Shown here piece after piece: positions 32,071 to 40,607 of a stretch of DNA of 64,000 bases. The position numbers and the translations under genes were made by a program. A model generated the notes under the pieces. That model was not told the origin of the DNA, searched no databases, and worked only from the letters and a program-made list of their open reading frames with translations. Numbering within the stretch: position 1 is the stretch's first letter; the number at the start of each line of letters is the position of its first letter. The stretch lies in assembly GCA_025594325.1 (NCBI GenBank), contig JANHCV010000008.1:1054001-1118000 (forward strand), in the 5' to 3' direction. The DNA is from Blastocladiella emersonii ATCC 22665. Lineage: Eukaryota; Blastocladiomycota; Blastocladiomycetes; Blastocladiales; Blastocladiaceae.

Positions 32071-32089
32071 CGGGGCCCTTTTCACTGTG

Positions 32090-32293
32090 ATGTTTCGCAA
32101 GCGAGGCATCCCTGATCGTCAACGCCTAGCAACATTCTTGGACGAACTCATTACCGAGGCGCAGTTCGAACGCTACACTGCAGGCGAGCCCGTCAGCGAT
32201 CATGAATCTGAGTCCGAGCCCGAGGCTGATTACAACATTGAATCTGAATTCGACTCTGATTTCGAAACGGATTCTGAACCTGACGATCTTTGA
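32090..32293 (+). CDS. Small acidic ORF directly after E2
   Basis: 67 aa: MFRKRGIPDRQRLATFLDEL, then a strongly acidic Ser/Glu/Asp tail of repeated ESE/DSD units. Its ATG begins 2 bp after the E2 terminus, so the true start may lie on the far side of E2 in the small ORF at 28,370. Function unknown; such acidic tails occur in many nuclear proteins. Confidence 0.35.
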   Translation: MFRKRGIPDRQRLATFLDELITEAQFERYTAGEPVSDHESESEPEADYNIESEFDSDFETDSEPDDL

Positions 32294-32767
32294 CCGCTCT
32301 GGACCGCAGTCGCACCTCTCGCGCTCTAATATATTGGTTTTAATTATGTCCGTTTACCTGTTGTTTTCCCGCCCAGAAGCTGTCTGCTGTAGGCTTACGA
32401 CACTAAATGGAGATAAATGCGGAAGGAAAATGCCCGCCCCAAGAGACCAGAAGCCTGATGGACCAGCGAGCTGTGATGCTCGAGTGCGGGGGAGTGCTGT
32501 AGGTAGCAGGAACGTCATGGCGGATCCGTTTTGTCCACTCTCACATCATAGCACTGTCTCCATTGCTGTCGCGTAAAAAGCCGACGAGAGTCGTGCTTCG
32601 ATATCACGCCAGGTCCACGTGGGCGAGAGCGATCCTGGAAAGCGCGTCGCCCTTTCCCACGCGCGCTGCACTCCCTCGCTCTCACCAAGCGAGATCATGG
32701 AACACGACCCACACATGTAACCGCATGCAATAGTTTCCCCGGACCATCCATTATTCCTGGCCACCGC
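32294..32767. other. Intergenic or unrecognised upstream exon of U2
   Basis: No supported gene. U2 coding potential begins near 32,768 without an ATG, so a 5' exon could lie here. Confidence 0.3.
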
Positions 32768-35551
32768 GGGAACCAAATTGAGGCCGCGCGCGAGATCGTC
32801 GCGCTGCTCGCCGCGCACCTCGGCGCTCCTGTCCTCTATAGCTCATCGACTGCTGGCTCGACAGTCGACGTGGACGCAATCAATGCGTACTTGGTTCTGG
32901 ACCCATTGCAATGCACGCTGACTCCTGCTCTTGTGAATCTCCTGACGCAGTCAATCGTCGCTGCGCTTCCTTCGCCAACCCGCGCTCGCGCGCTTGTCAC
33001 CTCGGCCAATTCGCTCGAGCGCGCCTGGGTTGACTCTCACCTTCAGCTCTCCCAATCGATGCCGATAGCTTCTCGAGGGCCCGCTCCGCTCGCACGGTGG
33101 ATCGCCAACAACTTGCGCGTTACGCACGAGCTCACCGTGTTCCCTTGTGTTCGCGACCCGCATGCCGCGGTTACGCTTGTCAGCTTGCATCGCAATCCGA
33201 AGAGCGGTCTGCCTGCGTTTTGCATCTTTCGCGCGGGCCACCCGATGGACGGCGCCGGCGAGGAGTTTGTGCAGAGCGTGCTGACCGAGGCCGCCAGGGT
33301 CGCGCCAGTGTTTTTCACTGTTGCGCCGCGCGATAAATGGGTCGACGCGGCGGGCTTCTACCATGGACTCGATCAGCTTCTTTAGAACCTTAATACGGTG
33401 CACTCGGCCATGGGCTCATGCCGCGATCCTTTCACTTCGCTTGGCTTGGATTGCCAGCCTCACGATGGTCGTGTCGAAGCATTTGTCTCGGTGCTTCCGC
33501 GGCTCGTCCAGTTTGCCGAGCAGTTCCGGCCACTCGGACGTGAGCTATCATCGAGAGTCGGCACGCTTCGAGAGGCGCTGGATCGTGGACCCGAAATGGC
33601 CCAGGTTGTGTCCGCGCCGATCAAGCTTTCCGCTACTTCCACTCCATTGGAGCTGACCAGCTCCTCGGCGTCCGAAATTGCGCCCGCCTTTGAAAACCCA
33701 AGCTCGGCGACACCCGCACCTGCCCCGCTGCCCTACCTTGATCACTTTCACGACGACATGAGACAGTTTGTGCGCGACGGTCCTGAAGAACAATGTCGTG
33801 GGGACACGATCTTCTCTGGTGATGCCGCCTCAGATCCGCCGTTGCCCTTTGGCTTTGAGGTACACGCAGGTCACTACTCTGCAACCACGTAACCAATCGC
33901 TGACTTGGTCGCGTGCTGTACCATTTCGACGGTTAGGCCTCCTCTCTCGTCACGGCCATGAACAATGATAAACCCAATGCGTCTGCTTTCATGACTTGTT
34001 TGCTTCCGATGCCGAGCAATCACGTTGCGCCGCTCACGCGAATGGAAATGCTTTCGACGGCTCCCATGGTCCAGTCGCAACACCAGGATATGCCTACGCC
34101 CATGGCAGTCCCGAGTCAGGCGCTGCTCCCTCACAGCTCGGTCTTAGCACTTCTTGCCGTCACCGCTTTGGTCCCGCTTCCGCCTATGCACGAATGCGGA
34201 TTCGAGGCTCTCGCACCTCCGCAGCTACTTGCGAGCTCTTCAAACCTTCGTTTTAAAGGGTTCCCCTTAGCCGCAGGGCCCAAGGCGCCGCTTGCAACAC
34301 CTAAGATTCGGTCCCTGTCCCAGAGAGTTGCTCCTGATGCCTCCTCGTTCAAGGTTCACGACGCGAGCGGAGAGCATGTCCAAAGCTTCTTTTCGGATGT
34401 TGCTCGGCTTCTTTGTCTCTGTCCGGGCCAGCATGCGGTTGCGCTACTTGCCGCTGTTGTGGCCTTGACAAACCTGTGTTGCATCGAGCGCATCCTTGGC
34501 AATCCAACAACGCGGGACCAGCTTGCCGAAATTCTAAGCATTTACCGTACCACTGCTCCAGGCCTTGGTCTCTGTCCGCTCTTCTCTCAGTCGCAGTCAA
34601 TTGACAAGTACAAGGCTATTTGGGCTATTGTTGGCTCTGTGGCAAACAATTCGATCGAAACACCGCTTACCGAGTGGGAGACTGTGCCGAGGACTCTCGC
34701 GCTCATGCAACGACTTGTTGCCGTTCTCGCGTGCGCAGCGGATCATCTCAAAGAAGCGCTTGGCCTGCCTCGCATTGATATTCCGGCAGCCACGCCCAAG
34801 ATGCACGTCATGATCGCTCTCAGCCGACTGCCGCTTAAAGATTGGACTGACGTCATCAAGTGGTTCGCACCTCGGGTCTCGTCCGTGGGCTTGGACGAGT
34901 TGAGGTTTGACAGGTCGGACCAATCTCGGGTGGTTTCTAACCCGAACCCGGCCACCGATACCGCCGCTGAACGTACCTGCCGGAGCACGCTCCTCGAGAT
35001 CCGCTCCACGCTTGACGCACATCCCCTCGCCCTGTTCCTTTATCTCCTGCTGCGCCCTCGAGTCCAGTCCAAGTACCCCGGATGCGCCGCCGCCGGAGTG
35101 TCTCGTGCGTGCTCACATAACCGGGCAAGTCGCGCGGCGTACTTGATTGCGTTCTCGGATCCAGTCGTCCTCGAGCGTGCAGTCGCCGCGACACGGGCAA
35201 TCACCCGCAGTTCGTATTGCTCTCGAGTTTGCGTGCGCCAACCTCGAGATGTCTGCATCCTTTGACTTCTACCGCTTGCCGCCCGCGCTCGTCTACGCTG
35301 ACTCGCCAGGGCAGGACCCTGAGCACAGCGTGGCCTGCCTTACAAGGCGTTCGAGTAACTGCGCCGGCGGGTCGCTCCGCCTCGTTCTAAGTACCAACAG
35401 AATGTACGGGTGGGACGAGCTCAAGGAGCGATACGCGGCCAAATTCAAGGCAATCGCGACTGGCGTCCCCGTTGCAACGAACCGTTGTTGGTGGGGGTGT
35501 CTGAGGCCGAGTGAAATCCGCACGATAGGCATGTCTCCAGCTAGGCTGTGA
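32768..35551 (+). CDS. Unknown large protein U2, paralog of U1, with intron and possible defects
   Basis: Coding potential starts at GNQIEAAREIV (32,768) with no ATG in frame. The first part (to 33,382) is uninterrupted; TAG at 33,383-33,385 then lies in frame with a further 160 codons. CTTCTTTAG could be a splice acceptor (in-frame donors at 33,308, 33,320 or 33,341), or the stop is a nonsense mutation. The 77-nt intron 33,860-33,936 (GTACAC...GGTTAG) joins the next frame exactly. The region 34,400-35,200 aligns with U1 (CIERILGNP, VLACAADHL, TDVIKWF, SRAAYLIAFSDP). Near 35,180-35,225 the frame shifts by one, after which FACANLEMSASFDFY continues towards 35,551. No known domain. The total would be about 850 aa. 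Confidence 0.5.
33860..33936 (+). other. Spliceosomal intron in U2
   Basis: 77 nt, GTACAC donor, GGTTAG acceptor, phase 0. It removes an in-frame stop and joins ...PLPFGFE to ASSLVTAMNN. Confidence 0.55.
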
Positions 35552-35600
35552 AGGGCAGTAATAACGATGATTATATTAAAAGCGTAATGTTTTTTTTTGA

Positions 35601-35620
35601 AATCGAGGGCTAAAGCCCTC
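35601..35620. repeat. Palindromic hairpin repeat
   Basis: AATCGAGGGCTAAAGCCCTC followed by TATTTTT. It is inverted relative to the copy inside repeat R at 40,393-40,445, and the two flank the helicase region. Confidence 0.6.
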
Positions 35621-35860
35621 TATTTTTGCCTAGCCGACGCGCGGTCTTGGGATCTGACGTGTCTCCCTGGCCCACGTGCGTCACGCACGTGTTTCACGCG
35701 TTTCACGGGATATATCCAACGCGTCCGAGTCTCCCACCACCAAGCTCTCTCGCCTGCAGTCAATCGCGATAGTAACAAAAGAAATCAAATATTGTGAATG
35801 AGAGGACAGCAACAACAAAGGAGGGAAAAGGAGGAAGTGTAGAGAGGAACACGACGTCGT

Positions 35861-36667
35861 TCAGTTAACTGAACGGCGGCCACCGCCACGGCCGCGGCGA
35901 CGCTTGGGCATCGCCTCAAACTCGTCCTCGTTGCAGCCGCCCTCCTCGGCGGCCATGGCGGCCGTGCGCTTGGGCGCGTCAGCGGGAACGGCCGTGGCCG
36001 ACGCGACCTCGCGATCCGTCGTGCCCGCCTCCTCAATGATGGGCGCCGCGAGCGCGACTGTCGCACTTGAAGTCGACGACGACGACGACGACGCGGCCAA
36101 TGAGCCGACCGGCGGCCCGGCGGGCTGTACGGCGGTCGAGAGCTTCGAGGTCGATGACGACGAGGCGACGGTCGCGTCGACCTGCAAAATGGCGGGCTGC
36201 ACGGCGGTCGACGACGACGACGACGCGTTGGTGATCTGCGGTGCGGCGGTCTGCACGGCCGTCGTCGAGGAGGACGACGAGGCGACGCCGTCGTTGAGCT
36301 CGCGCAGGATCCCCGCCATGCGCGTCGAGAACTCGGGGTCCGAGTCGCCCTCCTCGTTGGACACGTCAAACACGAACCGCGGCTGGCGCACGGGCGAGGA
36401 CAGCGTCAGCCCCGACAGCTGCGTGGCCGGGGTTGGCGGGATGCACTCCTGCGGGCGGGCGCCGTACGGGTTGCTGCGGCCCGCGGGACCGCCGTGATGG
36501 TGCGCCGGCGGCGGCAGAGCGGGCGCTGACGACGAGCCCGCGGGACCACCGTGATGGTGATGGTGGGCCGGCGGCGGGACGGCGGGCGCCGACGACGAGG
36601 AAGAGGGGGTGGAGGGCGGGTTGAAGTGCGAGGCCGGCGGGGGCATGGCGGGCGCCGTGGGCGCCAA
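35861..36667 (-). CDS. Low-complexity Ser/Pro/His-rich protein with basic C-terminus
   Basis: 268 aa. The N-terminal third is Pro/His/Gly-rich (PPAHHHHHGGPAG and a related second copy). The middle has poly-Ser runs alternating with TAVQTAAPQ-like units. The C-terminus MPKRRRGRGGGRR resembles a bipartite nuclear localisation or RGG-type RNA-binding tail. There is no folded domain. It is divergently placed against the helicase frame and may share its promoter. The opposite strand is also open in this repetitive stretch, so strand choice is only moderately secure; the acidic FSTRMAGILRELNDG segment and the NLS favour this strand. Confidence 0.4.
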   Translation of the reverse strand: MAPTAPAMPPPASHFNPPSTPSSSSSAPAVPPPAHHHHHGGPAGSSSAPALPPPAHHHGGPAGRSNPYGARPQECIPPTPATQLSGLTLSSPVRQPRFVFDVSNEEGDSDPEFSTRMAGILRELNDGVASSSSSTTAVQTAAPQITNASSSSSTAVQPAILQVDATVASSSSTSKLSTAVQPAGPPVGSLAASSSSSSTSSATVALAAPIIEEAGTTDREVASATAVPADAPKRTAAMAAEEGGCNEDEFEAMPKRRRGRGGGRRSVN

Positions 36668-36739
36668 AGGCGGCGGCGCCGGCTTGGTGATCTGTTGCTG
36701 CTACTGCGGCTGCACCTGCGCAATGAAGTCACACGGCGG

Positions 36740-39700
36740 CCGCCGGAATCTTCTCGCGCAAGTTCGCGCCGCTGCTGCTGTACCAGGCGATGCGGTGGCT
36801 CGACCTCGCGGGCGTCGCTGCTGGCGAGGTGACCGAGCAGGATGTCGAGTGCATCGCGAGCACCATCAGCGTCGACAGCAAGCCGATGCTCAATGTCGCG
36901 CTGCACAACTACGTGTTCCGCCCGCCCGAGCTCGAGAACCTGTCGTGGTACGAGTTTATCTCCTCGTGGTCGCGCGTCAACATGCCGCCGAAAATGCGCG
37001 AGGTCCTCGCCAACGGCGGGCGCGTCGTGCCCGCGCAAGCAGAACTCGGACCAGCTGCCGACATGCCGCCCGGCACGAGGCTGTCCTTCATGGCCGACCA
37101 CCCGCTGGCCAAGACGCACGAGCTGCGCAAGAACATCGTCGAGGTCGTGCCCAAAATCGCCGGCCCGCACATGCCCGACCCGCGCAAGTTTTGGGGACGT
37201 GCCCGGGTCTGAGGAAAAGTACTCGCGCATGGCGCTGCTGCTGCTCCGCCATTTCCGCGTCTCGAGTGGCATTCTCGACGAGAACGGCTCGGCGATCGCC
37301 AAGTTCAAGGCGTTCAAGGAGGGCCTCCAACCCGGCGACCCTGCGCTCAACCACCTCGAGTACGCCCAGGAGTACTACTTCAGTCTCGACGGTGCGCGCG
37401 CGTACCGTGAGTGCCGCGATCGCGAGAGCGCCGAGCTCTCGGCCAGGCTGTTGCAGGAGAAGCGCGGCGAGCTGATCGTTCGATCTCGCGACGGCGACCG
37501 CAACGCGTCAAGCTCGCGCGCCAAGGCGACCGCCAACGAGGACCCGACTGCAGAATGGACCATGTTCACTCAGTTGCAGCAGGACATTGCCCTCGATCCG
37601 GTCATTGCCGACAACGCCATGAACGGTGCTGGCGCCAAGGTCGCGCCCACCGTTAGCGAGCAGAACTTCAAGCTGGTGATCGACGCGCTGGTCCCTGGTG
37701 CTGCGGCAGACCTGGTCGACCACCTGCGCCTCCCTCCAGTGCGCCCGTTCGACGTCAAGGCGGCCGTCCCACCGACGACGCTCAAGGAGCCCATCTCGGC
37801 GAACACGCTGAAAGCATTCCTGGCGCAGCACCGCAGCGCCGCATCTGCAGCGCCGGCCGCAGCTGGAACCGCTCCTGTCGCTCCGCAAGGCGGGCAGTCG
37901 CCGCTCATCGGCGCGTCAACCACGGCAGACGCTGCTGCCGAGTCGCAGATCGGCGTCGATCCCGAAAACGTTGTTGAGGACGGTCCAGAAGCACCAAAAG
38001 TACCCACCGCCGACTTTTGGCGCGATACCTTCGCCGCGAGATCAACGGAATCTGCAGCGAAGCGCAAGCGGTTCCTCGTCATGAAGACTGCAGACTCGCT
38101 CAACAATTTTGACCACGCGACTCGCGGCAAGGAGTGGACGGAGGCGGAGCAGCGCACCAAGCACACACCCGCGTACGCGAGCCTCGCGCAGGTTTCGCTC
38201 AAGTTCAACCTGAACAAGGAGCAGCACCGCGCGTTCGTGCTCTTCCTCATGCCGCTCATCGCCACGTTCATTGGCGGCGACAGCGGTGTCGCCGAGGCCG
38301 CCGCGTCATCGGATCCAGGCGCCCTCGCGTCGGGCCGCGACCGGCCAAACGCACCAGCTCTCGCCTCGCTTCCGCCCATGAGCAAGGATCGCTCGCCGAT
38401 CATTCTCACAGGCTCAGGCGGCACGGGCGGCACGGGCAAGTCGCGCGTCATTGACGCGATACGGTACTTTCTCGCGTCCTGGAACCGCGAAAAGTGCATG
38501 ATGGTCTTGGCCATGACGGGCATCGCGGCCGCCAACATTGGCGGTACCACCATCCACGCCGCGTTCCAGCTCTCGCTCAAGGGGGAGAGTCTCAGCCCCG
38601 ACATCAAGCGCCTCCGCACCGACTCTGCTGTCGCCAGCGCGTGGCAAGGACGTCACGCCGTGATAATCGACGAGTTCTCCATGTGCGACCCGCAGGTGCT
38701 CGGACGGGTCAACGCGAGCCTTCGCGACCTGCGTCGGTGCGACGAGCCGTTTGGCGGCTGCATCGTCATGCTCGCCGGCGACCATTTGCAGCTTCCACCA
38801 GTGAACGGCACGGCGCTGTTCCAGCTACCCGAGGTGCTCGACGATGCGCCAGACTCGTTCTTCGAGCGGCTGCTCGCGTACGACACCACGGGCGCGAAAA
38901 AAAAGCACTCGGGCCAGCTCGCGGACTGGCGCGCCCGACGTGTCGTTCGACTCGTGCGCAGCAACCGGTTCGTCAACGACCCATCATGGGGCAGGTGTCT
39001 CGACGCGTTCCGCCTTGACAAGGCCCCGACGAGCTGCGCCGCCTGCTCGACTCGCGCACGACCGCTCGCCTGCGCCAGCTGAGCGACGACCAGGGCAACA
39101 ACGAGCTCAAGAAGTCCTCCAGACGCGCGGGCTCACAGTCATTACGCCCGACAACTACACGCGTCACACCTTCAACCTGCTGTACACGCGGCTCGCCGCT
39201 GCGGACCCAGAACGCGTCGCGTTTCAGATCAAGGCCAGCATCACGCGCAAGAAGGAGCGAAACGGCGCAACCGTCCGCCTCCCGATTGGCGAAAGGGACC
39301 TGTTCCGTCTCGCCGAGGAGTCCGACTCGATCACTCGTTTGCCAACCATCCTCGAGGTCTTTGTCGGCATGGAAGTGCGCGTCAAGGTCAACCAGTGCGT
39401 CGAGAAGGGGTGCGCGAATGGCGCTATCGGCGTCATGCACCACATCGACTGGTTTCCGGGCACGACGTTTACCGAGACCGGCTCGCGCATGTACCGCCCA
39501 TCGCGGGAGCCACATACTGTGTGGATCGACCTGCCCGACGCGCCGCCTGGCCCTTGGTTTCCTGGAATGCCGGCCGATTGGCCAGACACGGTCATCCCGC
39601 TCGCCATGCACTCGGACGACTTTCTTTACAAGGAGGGCGGTATGACGTCGCGCGAGCGAACCGAACTCAAGAAACCCGAGTCCAGCGCACTGTGCGCCAA

Positions 39701-40256
39701 GATGGTCAAGAACTTCGATACTCACGAGCAGTACAAGGACCACGAAAAGGTCAAGATCAAGCAGTTCCCAATCGTGCCCGCCTTTGCGATGACGGTGCAC
39801 GGGGTCCAAGGCGTGACCAAGAACGCCATCATCTTGACGGATCCGTGCCCAGCTGGCTCGTCTGGATCGATCAACGGGTCGTCGCTGTACGTTGCGCTCT
39901 CGCAGCTCCGCCAGAGCGCGTTTCTGTGGGTCCTCCATCCGATCCCGGACGGCGTGTACGACGTCATGGTCCCTGATCCGCGGGCCGTGGCCGAAGACTT
40001 GCGGCTCCAGGCGCTAGACGTGTTGACTGAGGGCGCGTTCGCTCACGGACAAACCGTTACGCAAAACCACCCACGAGTCGCAGAGCTCTTCTGTCACGCG
40101 ATGCAAGAGCATCGCCAGATCAAGAGCGACAAGGAGGAGAAGCAGAAGGCCCGCGAACGAGAGTACTCAAGGCGGTATCGCGAGCGTAGGCGCGAGCAGA
40201 AGCGCGCTCCAGAATTGCATGAGCAGCGGCGGAGCAAGAGGCTTCGCGATAGATAG
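36740..40256 (+). pseudogene. PIF1-family / Helitron-type DNA helicase with frame breaks
   Basis: The N-terminal part (36,740-37,195) carries NYVFRPPELENLSWYEF, the region that precedes the helicase in Helitron-like and large fungal PIF1 proteins. After a one-base slip in GGGG (37,193-37,196) it continues DVPGSEEKYSRMALLLL. Helicase motifs: Walker A GGTGGTGKS (about 38,415-38,440), Walker B IIDEFS (about 38,664-38,681), motif III GDHLQLPP, and C-terminal VGMEVRVKVNQ and AMTVHGVQGVTKNAII. Two further slips occur at CCCC 39,024-39,027 and near 39,113. The basic coiled tail ends TAG at 40,254. Joined, it would be about 1,170 aa. It would unwind DNA 5'-3'. No HUH Rep domain is visible upstream. 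The breaks in homopolymers may be assembly errors. Confidence 0.65.
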
Positions 40257-40392
40257 TGTAAGATTTCATTTGTAGTGTTATAAAGTATACTTAGTTGCTT
40301 TCAATTACTTTGGTGTGTGATGGGAACAGAGATGCGACTCCATAATGACGCGCGACTGTCAGCGGTACAAAACCTCCCGCGTGTGCCGTGCT

Positions 40393-40445
40393 CCAACGTG
40401 GCGGAGGGCTTTAGCCCTCGATTGAAGACCAGACGCGAAGCGTCT
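40393..40445. repeat. Dispersed 53-bp double-hairpin repeat R, copy 2
   Basis: CCAACGTGGCG, then hairpin GAGGGCTTTAGCCCTC, then GATTGAAGACC, then hairpin AGACGCGAAGCGTCT. Both stems are perfect in this copy. Confidence 0.75.
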
Positions 40446-40494
40446 AGGTGGTTCAAGTAAAATCAGGAAATCGAGGGGAAAGCACGTTGGAATG

Positions 40495-40515
40495 ACGCGT
40501 CGGGATATCATGTGA
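40495..40515 (+). promoter_or_regulatory. ACGCGT / TATCATGTGA module upstream of the ankyrin/zinc-finger gene
   Basis: The module ends 93 bp before the start codon at 40,608. Confidence 0.4.
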
Positions 40516-40607
40516 TGAGTCATGATTCGCCGTTCCCGCGGCCTGCGGCTGAGTCTCAGCGTGTTCTTCTTCAATCTCGCCACTCCCCGCTCTGGCTTCC
40601 ATGTAAC

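Larger units (their letters stand above)
28537..32088. mobile_element. Element E2 (3.55 kb), CAAAGTAA-word arrays, gene P1
   Basis: Ends are ACAGTGAACAGG (28,537-28,548) and CCTTTTCACTGT (32,077-32,088), inverted matches over the first 8 bases and 11 of 12 overall, and close to E1's ends. The CGGGGCCC block precedes the right end as in E1. Both ends carry dense CAAAGTAA words. P1 reads towards the left end, its 3' end 324 bp from the terminus (246 bp for P2 in E1). The right half is GC-rich. The element starts 175 bp after E1 in the same orientation. Confidence 0.65.
40257..40607. other. Intergenic: repeat R copy and promoter module
   Basis: Contains repeat R (40,393-40,445) and the bipartite module (40,495-40,515). 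No gene is supported. Confidence 0.4.

Noticed and set aside
24845-32088. One 7.2-kb element instead of E1 plus E2
   Set aside because: Array words change completely between the two halves and four terminal repeats are present in the order expected for two separate units.
33310-33322. TTTTTCACTGTT inside U2, matching the E1 right end
   Set aside because: It lies in a conserved-looking coding segment, with no word array or P gene beside it; treated as coincidence.
35904-36497. Plus-strand 197-codon frame rich in Asp and Ala
   Set aside because: Opposite-strand reading of poly-Ser repeats; the minus strand gives a basic NLS-like tail and is preferred, though not certain.
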